A stretch of DNA of 64,000 bases from DASSUW01 sp963792385 (GCA_963792385.1 CAWBVZ010000003.1:62001-126000), one strand, 5' to 3'; numbered from the stretch's first letter, positions 41,843-49,859 are shown. The notes: a model not told the origin generated them from the letters alone. Program-made: numbers and translations.

Positions 41843-42823
41843 TCAGCGACCCTGGCGCTTCTTCTTCGGCTTCTTGACCTTCTTCAGGCCGCAGGTGCGA
41901 TAGGTGCGCGTGCTCTTGTACGTGCGGCCGTCCGACGCCGTGGTCGCGATCTTGACCTTCACCTTGCCCATCGGCAGACCGCGCAGGTCGACCGGCGCGC
42001 GCGTCTTGCCGCCCTTCACACGCGCCTTCACCTTGCCGTTGATCGTGATCGTCGCCGACACGACGCTCGCGCTCAGCGGCGCCTTCAGGCGGATCGTGAA
42101 CTTGCGCCGGCTGACGCACGCGCGTGCGGGCGGTAGGCCGAGTGCGTCGGCGAGCGCAGCGCCGGTGGGGATCCCGCCCGTGGGCGTAGTCGGCGTAGTC
42201 GGCGTCGTCGGCACGGTGGGCGTGGTCGGCGGCAGCGAGTTCGGAGGCACGGTCGGGGTCGGCGTCGGCCCAACCGACGGTGCCGAGGTTGCGCGCCACT
42301 CGAAGCCGAGGCTGAGCGCCGAGCCCTGGAAGAGGTTGTCGCCCGCGGCCGGCGAGCCGGGAAGCCCGCTGTCCGGCAGCGTCGCGGCGAACAGGTAGTC
42401 GCGGTGGTGCCCGGGCGCGAGCGTGCCGAGCGCGACGGCCTGGAGGCCGGCGGGCGGCCCGGCGTAGATCGTGACCGGGTGCTGCACGTCGGTGACGTCG
42501 AACAGCACCAGCTGCACGCGCGTGGACAGCAGGCCGCCGTTTGGGCCCGGCGTGTCCTGGACGGTGCCGGGCCGGACCGTGAAGGCTCCGGAGGCGTCGC
42601 CGTCGTTGCCGATCCGGACGGTGCCGCTCACGCCCTCGCCCGGGCGCATGCCCGCGGCGCTGAAGACGGCCTGCCCGTCGCGCGAGTTCGCGATGTGCAC
42701 GGCGCCCGACGCGCTCTGCAGCTCGAGGCCCACCCGCTTCGGGCCGCCGGGTGCCGCGAAGGCAAGGCCGAGCGCGGTCAGCGCCATCGCGAGCGAGGTC
42801 AGGAGCGTGGCGATCGCGCGCAT
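41843..42823 (-). CDS. Exported protein with NSRDG-type beta-domain and basic tail (paralogue B')
   Basis: 326 aa, ATG sharing one base with the stop of the preceding gene (TAATG). Signal peptide (about 1-24), then a beta-rich domain (about 25-175: GAVHIANSRDGQAVFSAAGMRPGEGVSGTVRIGNDGDASGAFTV; TasA/CalY-like character), a Pro/Thr linker (about 180-215), then a domain with two cysteines (ACVSRRKFTIRLKAP; YRTCGLKKVKKPKKKRQGR) and a strongly basic end. It is a close paralogue of the 46265-47176 gene. It is last in the c-di-GMP riboswitch operon. Function: surface or matrix component (inference). Confidence 0.8.
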   Translation of the reverse strand: MRAIATLLTSLAMALTALGLAFAAPGGPKRVGLELQSASGAVHIANSRDGQAVFSAAGMRPGEGVSGTVRIGNDGDASGAFTVRPGTVQDTPGPNGGLLSTRVQLVLFDVTDVQHPVTIYAGPPAGLQAVALGTLAPGHHRDYLFAATLPDSGLPGSPAAGDNLFQGSALSLGFEWRATSAPSVGPTPTPTVPPNSLPPTTPTVPTTPTTPTTPTGGIPTGAALADALGLPPARACVSRRKFTIRLKAPLSASVVSATITINGKVKARVKGGKTRAPVDLRGLPMGKVKVKIATTASDGRTYKSTRTYRTCGLKKVKKPKKKRQGR

Positions 42824-44871
42824 TAGAAGTCGCGATCTGCGGTGCCGGACTCTGTCACCGTCGTCGTCGTGCTCGGCTTGCCCGAGGCGTCGGTGGCGGT
42901 CGCCGACGGCCGCCAGGTCATCGTGCCGACGGCGGCCGTGGCCAGGGTGCCCGCGATCTTCGAGCCGAGCGTGACGGTGATCGTGTTGCCGCTGCGGACC
43001 ATCGTCGCGTTGAACGTCACGGCCGTGGTCACGAAGTTGCCGCCGAGCTTGAGGTCCGTCGCGCTCAGGACGAGCGGCAGCCGGGCCGCACCGGTCGAGG
43101 TGAGGAAGTCCATCTGATCGTTGCTGGCGCTGTTGGCGACCGAGACGCGGATCGCCTGCGAGGCGCCGGTCCATCCGGCGAGCACCGAGGCGGGCAGGAT
43201 CGGCTCGCTCCACGTGAGGCTGATCGTGTCGCCGGTCTGGAGCAGTCCGGCCGTGCCACCGCCGACGTTGGTGGTCTGGACGTCGACGCCGCGCGGCGGG
43301 TTGTCTACCACTCGCGCCGCAACCGTCGAGATCGACTGGTTGCCGGCCGTGTCGAGCGCCACTGCCCGCAGGTCATAGCTGCCGTCGGTCACCGCGGTGG
43401 TGTCGAAGGAGCACGTGTAGGCGGTCGTCGCGTCGAGGCAGATCTGCGTCCACGTGGCGGCGCCGGCCGGGCTGCGCTGGAACGAGACGGACTGGACGCC
43501 GACCGCGTCGGTCGCCGTCGCGGTCAGGGCCTTGGTGCCGGTCATCGGCGTCCCGGGATTCGCGAGCGCGACGGCCGGAGCCGTGTTGTCGACGCGGCGG
43601 CTGCCCACGGTCGCCGAGGTGGTCTGGTTCCCGGCACCGTCACGGGCGATGGCGCGCAGGTCGTAGAGGCCGTCCGCGACGCCGGTCGTGACCCAGCTGC
43701 AGCTGTACGACGCGCTGGTGTCGCTGCACGCGTCGGTCCACGCGCCGGCGGGCGACGTGCGGTACTGGAGCGTCCAGGAGGCGATCCCGGAGCCGGCGTC
43801 GGCGGCGGTGCCGCCGATCACCTTCGAGCCACCGAACGGTGAGCCCGGGTCCGTGACCGTGGCGCTGCTCGGCGCCGTGTTGTCGACCCGGATGTTGGTG
43901 ACGCTCGCCGAGGTGGTGCTATGGCCGGCGCTGTCGACGGCGGTCGCCCGGGCCTCGTAGAGGCCGTCGGGCGCCCCCGTGGTATCGAGGCCGGTGCACG
44001 CCCAGGGCGCGGCGCTGTCGACGCAGACCTGCGACCAGGCACCACCGGCCATCGGCCGGAACTCGGCGGTCACGGTCGCGACGCCCGTGCCGGCATCGGC
44101 GGCGTTCAGCGTGAAGTCGGCGAGGCCGCTGAGCGCGGTGGCCGGCGGGACGACCGACACCGTCGGTGCGATGTTGTCGACGGTGCGCGTGAGGACCGTG
44201 TCGCGCACGTTGCCGGCGACGTCCGTTGCGGTCGCGCGCAGCTCGTAGCTCCCGTCGGCGAGCGGGACGGTGTTGAGGTTGCACGTGCGCGGCGAGGTCG
44301 CGCCTGAACAGAGGGTCGTCCAGGAGCCGCCGGCCGGGCGGTAGGAGATCGCCAGCGAGGCGAGGCCCGAGCCGACGTCCGACGCGGTGGCGGTCAACGC
44401 CTCGGTGCCCTGCATGACGCCCGGATCGCTGAGCGTGCCCGCCGGCAGCGTGTTGTCGACGAACCGGGAGGCGACGACGGTGGAGATGCGCTGGTAGCCG
44501 GCCTGGTCGACGGCCACCGCGCGCAAGTCGCGGGGGCCGTCGACCACGCCGGCCGAGTCCCAGTTGCAGGTGTAGGGCGCCACGGTTGCCAGGCACGCGT
44601 CGGTCCAGGTGTTGGCGCCCGCGGGCGAGGACTGGAACTGGACGGACGCGATCCCGCGGTCCGAGGCTGCCGTGGACTGCAGCGCGACCGTCGCGCGCAG
44701 CGGCGTGCCCGGATTCGTCATCGAGACCGTCACGGTGTTGAAGTCGGCGGCCGTCACGAACGTGTTGGCGGGCGACTGCGAGCCGGACGTGAAGTCGGCG
44801 CCGGACGTGGCCACGCCGGCGCAGGCGACGATCGCGGCCAACGCCGCCCACATCAGGGCGGCGCGTCTCAT
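42823..44871 (-). CDS. Large exported Ig-like repeat protein with SipW-type signal (paralogue A')
   Basis: 682 aa. The signal is followed by SGADFTSGSQSPANTF, the SipW-dependent signature shared with the CalY-like gene. Five modules of about 95 residues follow, each with a paired-cysteine element (DACLATVAPYTC, LCSGATSPRTC, VCVDSAAPWAC, ACSDTSASYSC, ICLDATTAYTC) and ending in VDNTxP. The C-terminal domain of about 155 residues is nearly identical in plan to the 47176-48660 paralogue (LTWSEPI, DLKLGxxFVTT, FNATMVRSGNTITVTLGS). It is coupled to the peptidase (ATGA) and to the next gene. Confidence 0.85.
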   Translation of the reverse strand: MRRAALMWAALAAIVACAGVATSGADFTSGSQSPANTFVTAADFNTVTVSMTNPGTPLRATVALQSTAASDRGIASVQFQSSPAGANTWTDACLATVAPYTCNWDSAGVVDGPRDLRAVAVDQAGYQRISTVVASRFVDNTLPAGTLSDPGVMQGTEALTATASDVGSGLASLAISYRPAGGSWTTLCSGATSPRTCNLNTVPLADGSYELRATATDVAGNVRDTVLTRTVDNIAPTVSVVPPATALSGLADFTLNAADAGTGVATVTAEFRPMAGGAWSQVCVDSAAPWACTGLDTTGAPDGLYEARATAVDSAGHSTTSASVTNIRVDNTAPSSATVTDPGSPFGGSKVIGGTAADAGSGIASWTLQYRTSPAGAWTDACSDTSASYSCSWVTTGVADGLYDLRAIARDGAGNQTTSATVGSRRVDNTAPAVALANPGTPMTGTKALTATATDAVGVQSVSFQRSPAGAATWTQICLDATTAYTCSFDTTAVTDGSYDLRAVALDTAGNQSISTVAARVVDNPPRGVDVQTTNVGGGTAGLLQTGDTISLTWSEPILPASVLAGWTGASQAIRVSVANSASNDQMDFLTSTGAARLPLVLSATDLKLGGNFVTTAVTFNATMVRSGNTITVTLGSKIAGTLATAAVGTMTWRPSATATDASGKPSTTTTVTESGTADRDF

Positions 44872-45431
44872 GCAGACGCCTTGACCGCGCGCCGTTTTGC
44901 CTCGACGCCGAGTTGGCGCCACAGGCGGAGGAGGCTCAAGCCGGCGATCAGCAGCGCCGGCAGTGCGATCGCGATCAGCCGCACGTCGCGGCGGCCGAGT
45001 GCGCTGAGCGCGTAGCCGACATACGGGACGCCGAGACGAACGCGCGCCTGGGTGGCGCCGCCGAGCTTGAACGTCCACGGGTCGGCGACCGCATTCGCGT
45101 CGCCCTTCGTGCGGAAGATGCGCTGGCCGGTCGCGTCACGCTCGATCGAGGCGATGCGGTGGGTGACCAGATGGTCAGGACCTGCGCCCGCGGGCGGGAG
45201 ATAGGTGATCACGTCGCCGGCCTTCAGCGCGCTCACCGGGACGACCTCGTCGAGCACCAGCGAGCCGCGGTCGTAGGTGCCCGTCATCGAGCCCGAGACG
45301 ATCGCGTACCGCTGCCAGCCCCAGAGGGCAGGGGTGAGCACGAGCAGTGCAATGAGCACCGCAACGGCGAGAGCCGCGCCGGACGCAAGGCGTCCGGCGC
45401 GGCTGATCGCGGTGATCGTCGAGCCCCCCAT
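44868..45431 (-). CDS. sipW: SipW-type signal peptidase I (S26B)
   Basis: 187 aa. An N-terminal span (about 14-38), catalytic serine in IVSGSMTGTYDRGSLV, GDVITYLPPA, THRIASIERDATGQRIFRTKGDANAVADP and a C-terminal span (about 153-173). The histidine and SGSM pattern fits the ER-type/SipW signal peptidases rather than Lep (Ser-Lys dyad). These cut TasA/CalY-type precursors. It lies between the CalY-like gene and the Ig-repeat protein with matching signals, so it is probably their dedicated peptidase. Confidence 0.9.
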   Translation of the reverse strand: MGGSTITAISRAGRLASGAALAVAVLIALLVLTPALWGWQRYAIVSGSMTGTYDRGSLVLDEVVPVSALKAGDVITYLPPAGAGPDHLVTHRIASIERDATGQRIFRTKGDANAVADPWTFKLGGATQARVRLGVPYVGYALSALGRRDVRLIAIALPALLIAGLSLLRLWRQLGVEAKRRAVKASA

Positions 45432-45452
45432 GGGCTTGGCTTCCTGCCGCGC

Positions 45453-46040
45453 CTAGGCTGCGTTGAAGTCGAACTGGACCAGGGAGGTGTCGCCCTGGTA
45501 GGCGTTGCCGGCCGAGCCGTCGAGCTGGACCGTGAACTGGTAGCGGTGATGCTCGCCCGCCGCGTACGTGCCGAGCCCTGAGATCAGGTGGCCGGGCGTA
45601 CCCATCTGGGCCAGCGTGCCGGCCGAGTACTTGCTGACGTCGTCGCCGTCGCCGCAGGTCGGCGGCGTCGCGCCGACGAAGGTGCCGCAGTCGACGATCG
45701 TCATGTTGAGCTTGCCCGAAAGCGCGTTCGCCACGTCGGAGTCGACCGGCGTCGTGCGGCCGACCGTGAAGACGCCGCTGAGGTCGCCGGTGTTCTTGAT
45801 GTCGACCGTGCCGACGGCGGGCGTGCCGGCCGGCCTGAGGCTGCCGGCGGAGAGGACCGCAGTCCCCTCCTTGGAGTTGAGGATGCTGAGCGTGCCGGAG
45901 GCGAACGTGTTCGCCGGGTTCGCCGACGACGCCGTGAAGTCGGCGCCTGAACCGGCGACGGCGCCGGCGGCGAGCAGAAGCGTGAGAAGGGCACCGAGCG
46001 CAATGCGCGGCTGGGCCGCGAGGACCTTAAGTCGAGACAT
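45453..46040 (-). CDS. CalY/TasA-like SipW-dependent secreted protein
   Basis: 195 aa. The signal peptide (about 8-32) is followed by GSGADFTASSANPANTF, the SipW-dependent signature, and then a jelly-roll-like beta-domain (GTLSILNSKEGTAVLSAGSLRPAGTPAVGTVDIKNTGDLSGVFTV, ending YQGDTSLVQFDFNAA). One probable disulfide pair (DCGTF, TCGDGD). It resembles TasA, the amyloid-type matrix protein of Bacillus, in layout; fibre formation is inference. First gene of the operon; its SD (AAGGA near 46051-46055) lies in a hairpin that could be closed by the riboswitch. Confidence 0.85.
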   Translation of the reverse strand: MSRLKVLAAQPRIALGALLTLLLAAGAVAGSGADFTASSANPANTFASGTLSILNSKEGTAVLSAGSLRPAGTPAVGTVDIKNTGDLSGVFTVGRTTPVDSDVANALSGKLNMTIVDCGTFVGATPPTCGDGDDVSKYSAGTLAQMGTPGHLISGLGTYAAGEHHRYQFTVQLDGSAGNAYQGDTSLVQFDFNAA

Positions 46041-46048
46041 GGGGGACG

Positions 46049-46078
46049 GTTCCTTGCCTGGAGGAGTTGCCGGGGAAC
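46049..46078 (-). promoter_or_regulatory. Riboswitch expression platform sequestering the ribosome site
   Basis: On the minus strand GTTCC (46078-46074) and GGAAC (46053-46049) can pair across a 20-nt loop and cover the AAGGA ribosome site, 10 nt before the ATG at 46040. In the same loop, GGCAAC (46071-46066) is complementary to GTTGCC in the aptamer 3' strand (GGTTGCC, 46111-46105). Aptamer folding would therefore exclude that alternative pairing, a plausible translational switch. Confidence 0.55.
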
Positions 46079-46099
46079 GAACGCGTCACTGCGCGCTCA

Positions 46100-46186
46100 T
46101 CGCTGGCAACCGAGCTATCTCGCCTGTCGTCGAGACCTCTGGCTTTGCGTCCCCGCCTCACGACGGGTTTGCCCTATGTGCAGCAA
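46100..46186 (-). promoter_or_regulatory. Cyclic di-GMP-I (GEMM) riboswitch aptamer
   Basis: On the minus strand: P1 arms TTGCTG (46186-46181) and CAGCGA (46105-46100); the near-invariant core blocks GGGCAAACC and GGGACGCAAAGCC; between them a stem CCCGTC/GGCGGG capped by a GTGA (GNRA) tetraloop; then the second hairpin, whose 3' side is GAGATAGCTCGG followed by GGTTGCC. These match the Vc2-type GEMM-I aptamer element by element, including the tetraloop and the 3' GGTTRCC. It lies 60 nt before the CalY-like start and controls a four-gene operon (CalY-like, SipW, A', B'). Confidence 0.93.
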
Positions 46187-46224
46187 GAACCCCATCGGCA
46201 AGCGCTTGCTTGTCCATTACGAAT

Positions 46225-46244
46225 TGGACGGATGTTCGGTTTGG
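46225..46244 (-). promoter_or_regulatory. Shared 20-bp motif, probable promoter or operator of the CalY-sipW operon
   Basis: TGGACGGATGTTCGGTTTGG (plus-strand reading) matches TGGACGGATGTTGGGTTCGG at 48754-48773 with two changes. Each lies just upstream of one of the two transcription units. It is 39 nt before the riboswitch aptamer, which fits promoter placement. Which factor binds is not readable. Confidence 0.5.
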
Positions 46245-46264
46245 ATTCTGACCGCGCCGACACC

Positions 46265-47176
46265 TCAGTGACGTTTGATACAAGCGCGGTACGTGCGCGT
46301 GCCCGTGTAGGTGTGGCTATCGGAGGAACGCACGGTCACCCTGAGCGTCGTCTTCTTGCGCAGGCCGCGGAGGCTGACGGTCTTGCGTGCCTTCGCTCCC
46401 TTCAGTCGAGTCTTGACGCGACCGTTGACCGCGATCGTCGCGGAGACGACCTGTGCGCCCGCGACGCCCTTGAGCTTGAGCTTCAGGCGCCCGCCCTTGA
46501 TGCACGTGGAGGCCCGAGGAAGCCCGAGCGCGTCGGCGATGGCGATCGGCTTGGTGACAGGGGGCTTGGGGTTCGGGTTCGCGGGAGGCACGGGCGTCTC
46601 GGGCGTCTCGGGCGTCGGCGTGGCGGCCACCGGGCTGGCCTGCCACTGGAATCCGAGGCTGAGCGCCGATCCCTGGTAGCGGTTGTCGCCGGTCGTGTTC
46701 GAGCTGGGCACGCCGCCGTCGGGCAGCGTGGCCTCGAACCGGTAGTCACGATCCTCGCCGGGGGCCAGCATGCCGAGGTCCACCTCCACGAAGTCCGCCG
46801 GATGGCCGGCGAACAGCGTGACCGGCGGTTGGGCGCCGGTGACGTCGAGCACGACGAGCTCCACTCGCTCCGACAGCAGGCCGCCGTTGGGGCCGGCGGT
46901 GTCCTGCGCGCCGACGCCAAGGAGCTCGAAGCGGCCGGCCGACGCGCCGTGGTTACCGATCCGCACGGTGCCGCTCACGCCCTCGCCCGGGCGCATGCCC
47001 GCGGCGCTGAACACGGCCAGTCCGTCGCGCGAGTTGGTGATGCTCACCGAGCCGGACGCGGCGGCGAGCGACACGCCCGCGACCTCGGGATCGCTGCCGC
47101 CGGGAGCGGCAACCGCAAGCCCGATCGCGGCGAGCGCCATCGCGAGCGACGTCAGAAGAATGGCGACGCTGCGCAT
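46265..47176 (-). CDS. Exported protein with NSRDG-type beta-domain and basic C-terminal region (paralogue B)
   Basis: 303 aa, ATG overlapping the TGA of the preceding gene by one base (TGATG). Signal peptide (about 1-24), then SGSVSITNSRDGLAVFSAAGMRPGEGVSGTVRIGNHGASAGRFEL, strongly like the paralogue at 41843-42823. After a Pro-rich linker with PTPETPETPVPP comes a basic Lys/Arg domain with two cysteines (TCIKGG, YRACIKRH). It sits upstream of the riboswitch operon, in the two-gene unit with the Ig-like repeat protein, so it is probably outside direct riboswitch control. Confidence 0.8.
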   Translation of the reverse strand: MRSVAILLTSLAMALAAIGLAVAAPGGSDPEVAGVSLAAASGSVSITNSRDGLAVFSAAGMRPGEGVSGTVRIGNHGASAGRFELLGVGAQDTAGPNGGLLSERVELVVLDVTGAQPPVTLFAGHPADFVEVDLGMLAPGEDRDYRFEATLPDGGVPSSNTTGDNRYQGSALSLGFQWQASPVAATPTPETPETPVPPANPNPKPPVTKPIAIADALGLPRASTCIKGGRLKLKLKGVAGAQVVSATIAVNGRVKTRLKGAKARKTVSLRGLRKKTTLRVTVRSSDSHTYTGTRTYRACIKRH

Positions 47177-48660
47177 CAGAAGTCCACGTCCGTCGCGCCG
47201 GTCTCGGTTCGCAGCGTGGTGCTCGCCGGGTTCCCGAGGAGATCGGTGGCGCTCGCCGACGGCTGCCACGTCATCGGGCCTGCGAGTGCCGTGGTGAGCG
47301 AGCCCGAGAGCTGCGACCCCAGCGTGATCGTGATCGAGTTGCCGCTTCGCGCCATCGTCGCGTTGAACTCGGCGTCCGTCGTGACGAAGTCGGCGCCCAG
47401 CTTGAGATCGACGGCGGTTGTCACAAGGTTCAGCCGCGTGCTGCCGACGCCGTCGTAGAAGTCCAGCTGGTCGTTGGCGCCGGCGTTGGCGACCCTCACG
47501 TGGATGGGCTGGCTCGTGCCGTCCCAGCCCGACATGACCGTGGCCGGTGCGATCGGCTCGGACCAGGTGAGCGTGAGCGAGTCGCCCGGCTCCATCAGGC
47601 CGGGAGTCGCGCCGCCGTTCGTCGTCTGCAGGTCCGCGGCCGTGGGAGCCGTGTTGTCGATCGTGAGGGGGAATGACGAGCTGATCGCCAGGACGCCCGC
47701 GTTATCGGCGGTGACGACGCGGATGCTGTAGGTGCCGTCGCCGACCTGGGCGGTGTCGCCGCTGCAGGTGAACGGCGCCGCGGTGTCGCGGCAGAACTCG
47801 TACCAGGTGCCGGAGTAGAGCGCCTCGAACGCGACGTACGCGATGCCGGACCCGCTGTCGGTGGCCGTCGCCGTCATCATGACCATGCCGTGCGCCGTCG
47901 TCGGGATGCTGGGCGTGGAGGCCGGCGGGGCGTTGTCGATCCGCACGGTGATCGGCGTGGTCTGGTTCGTGCGGCCCACGTTGTCCTGAGTGATGGCACG
48001 CAGCTCGCGGTCGCCGTCGGGCAGGGAGGTGGTCACCAGGCTGCACGACCGCGGCGACGTCGCACCGGTGCACAGGTTGGTCCAGGGCGTCGCACCGGCT
48101 GCGCGGTGCTGGATCGTCACGGACTGCAGCCCGCTGCCCGCGTCGGCGGCGGTCGCGGTGATCGTCTTGGTGCCGCTCAGGTTCGCGCCCGGATTGGCGA
48201 GCGACACCGTCGGGGCGAGGTTGTCTACGACGCGCGCGGCGCGCTGCGCCGAGCGCGAGTAGCCCGCGCTGTCGGTCGCGGTCGCCCGTAGGTCGTAGCT
48301 GCCGTCCCCGGTGGCCGCCGTGTTCCAGGAACACGCGTACGGAGCGGTCGCATCACTACAGACGGTCACCCAGTTGGTGGTGCCGGCGGGTGCCGCCTCG
48401 ATCAGGACCGCGTCGATACCGCGCTCTGACGTAGCGGTTGCGGTCAGCCCGACGGTGCCCTGGAGGTTGGTGCCCGGATCGGCCAGCGAGACGGCGACGG
48501 TGTTGAAGTCGGCCGCCGCGGCGAAGGTCGTGGGCGAGCTGGAGCTCGAGGTGAAGTCGGCACCCGAGGCCGTGACGCCGGTGGCGACGAGCGTGCAGAG
48601 CGCCGCGCCGAACGCGAAGCGTCCGACGCGGCGAACTGTTGCCATCCGTGTGCCCGTCAT
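47176..48660 (-). CDS. Exported Ig-like repeat protein with SipW-type signal (paralogue A)
   Basis: 494 aa. An AAGGAGGG site 9 nt upstream supports ATG 48660. The signal is followed by ASGADFTSSSSSPTTF. Three repeat modules of about 95 residues (VCSDATAPYACSW, LCTGATSPRSC, FCRDTAAPFTC; ending VDNxAP) are followed by the same C-terminal domain as the 42823-44871 paralogue. It has two fewer repeats than that protein. The repeats, paired cysteines and shared signal suggest an extracellular fibre-associated adhesin (inference). Confidence 0.84.
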   Translation of the reverse strand: MTGTRMATVRRVGRFAFGAALCTLVATGVTASGADFTSSSSSPTTFAAAADFNTVAVSLADPGTNLQGTVGLTATATSERGIDAVLIEAAPAGTTNWVTVCSDATAPYACSWNTAATGDGSYDLRATATDSAGYSRSAQRAARVVDNLAPTVSLANPGANLSGTKTITATAADAGSGLQSVTIQHRAAGATPWTNLCTGATSPRSCSLVTTSLPDGDRELRAITQDNVGRTNQTTPITVRIDNAPPASTPSIPTTAHGMVMMTATATDSGSGIAYVAFEALYSGTWYEFCRDTAAPFTCSGDTAQVGDGTYSIRVVTADNAGVLAISSSFPLTIDNTAPTAADLQTTNGGATPGLMEPGDSLTLTWSEPIAPATVMSGWDGTSQPIHVRVANAGANDQLDFYDGVGSTRLNLVTTAVDLKLGADFVTTDAEFNATMARSGNSITITLGSQLSGSLTTALAGPMTWQPSASATDLLGNPASTTLRTETGATDVDF

Positions 48661-48753
48661 CGCTGTCAGCCCTCCTTGGCTGGTCGCGTGCCTTCCTTGC
48701 CTGTGTCCCTGCCCTCAACTCATCGACAACGGCTCTACCTGCTCTTGAAATCG

Positions 48754-48773
48754 TGGACGGATGTTGGGTTCGG
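48754..48773 (-). promoter_or_regulatory. Shared 20-bp motif upstream of the A-B transcription unit
   Basis: Second copy of the motif described at 46225-46244, 93 nt before the ATG of the Ig-like repeat protein and directly after the enoyl-CoA hydratase stop. No riboswitch core follows here. Confidence 0.5.
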
Positions 48774-48775
48774 CG

Positions 48776-49582
48776 TCAGCGACCCTGCCACCGCGGCGGG
48801 CGCTTCTCGGCGAACGCACGCACTCCCTCGAAGAAATCCTCGCTCTGGAAGCACGTCTCCCGCAGGTCCACCAGCTCCCGCTCGACCGCGGGGTCGAGCG
48901 CCCCCTCGGCGGCCAGGAGCTCGCGCAGCGCGCGCTTGTTCCCCGCCTGCGACAGCGGCGCCAATGAGGCGATCCGGGCGGCATACGCGACCGCCTTCGT
49001 GGCGACCGCGTCCGGCGCTGCGACCTCGTTCACGAGCCCCCACTGCAAAGCGGTCCGGGCGTCGATGTTGCGGGCCGTGAAGAACAGCTCGCGCGTGCGC
49101 GGGACGCCGATCGCGTCGATGAACTTGCGCAGGCCGGTGTGCGAGTACACGAGCCCGAGCCGTGCCGGCGGCATCCCCATCTTGGCCGTCTCGGCCGCAA
49201 CGCGCAGGTCGCACGAGACGGCGAGCTCGAGCCCACCGCCGATCGCGTGTCCGTTCAGTGCGGCGACGGTCGGGAAGGCGAACGCGTCGAGCGCCGCGAT
49301 CGCCTCGTGGAACGGGTGCGCAACCAGCGCCTCGGCACGCCCGGCGAACTCCGCGCGCGGCAGGTTGCCGATGTCGTAGCCGGCGGAGAACACCGGGCCG
49401 GTGGCGGTCACGAGCAGGCACCGCGCCTCGATCTCGGGAAGCGCCGTCGCGAACGCGTCGAGGATCGCGTGGTCGAGCGCGTTGCGCTTGGCCGGGTTGT
49501 CGATCGTGAGCCGCGCGACGTGATCCGCCGGGAAGTCGAGGCGCAGCTTGCCCTCGGCGAGCTCGTGCGGCTCTTGCGTCAC
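48776..49582 (-). CDS. Enoyl-CoA hydratase/isomerase family protein
   Basis: 268 aa from a GTG overlapping the preceding stop (TAGTG). Crotonase fold: LTIDNPAKRNALDHAIL, oxyanion loop FSAGYDIGNL, FPTVAALNGHAIGGGLELAVSCDLRVA and LGLVYSHTGLRKFIDAIG. The two usual hydratase glutamates are not both obvious (GGLELAVSCD region), so isomerase or other crotonase activity is open. It is coupled to the biotinyl carrier gene, suggesting an acyl-CoA pathway. Confidence 0.88.
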   Translation of the reverse strand: MTQEPHELAEGKLRLDFPADHVARLTIDNPAKRNALDHAILDAFATALPEIEARCLLVTATGPVFSAGYDIGNLPRAEFAGRAEALVAHPFHEAIAALDAFAFPTVAALNGHAIGGGLELAVSCDLRVAAETAKMGMPPARLGLVYSHTGLRKFIDAIGVPRTRELFFTARNIDARTALQWGLVNEVAAPDAVATKAVAYAARIASLAPLSQAGNKRALRELLAAEGALDPAVERELVDLRETCFQSEDFFEGVRAFAEKRPPRWQGR

Positions 49583-49794
49583 TACTCCAGCACGACCAGC
49601 GCGTCGCCCTCGGAGACCGACTGACCTTCCGTGACGAGGATCTCCTTGACCGTCCCCCCGTCCTCGGCCTCCACCGGCATCTCCATCTTCATCGACTCGA
49701 GGATCAGGACCGTGTCGCCCTCCTCGACGGTGTCCCCGACAGCCACCTCGATCTTCCAGATGGTGCCCGTGATGTGGGCCTCGATCGCGGCCAC
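49582..49794 (-). CDS. Small biotinyl carrier protein (BCCP-type)
   Basis: 70 aa, GTG start with an AAGGAG site. A single biotin/lipoyl hammerhead domain with biotin-attachment lysine K36 in ESMKMEMPV, and the symmetric half VKEILVTEGQSVSEGDALVVLE. Such 70-residue carriers work with actinobacterial acyl-CoA carboxylases. No carboxylase subunit is adjacent. It is coupled to the enoyl-CoA hydratase-like gene. Confidence 0.92.
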   Translation of the reverse strand: MAAIEAHITGTIWKIEVAVGDTVEEGDTVLILESMKMEMPVEAEDGGTVKEILVTEGQSVSEGDALVVLE

Positions 49795-49859
49795 AGCGCT
49801 CCTTCCTCGCGGTTGCGGCCGTGACAATAGCCCGCAATGACCGCCTGCGGTGTTCCGCG

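Noticed and set aside
48661..48775. A second c-di-GMP riboswitch before the first Ig-repeat gene
   Set aside because: I looked for GGGCAAACC and GGGACGCAAAGCC blocks on the minus strand and they are absent; only the shared 20-bp motif is there.
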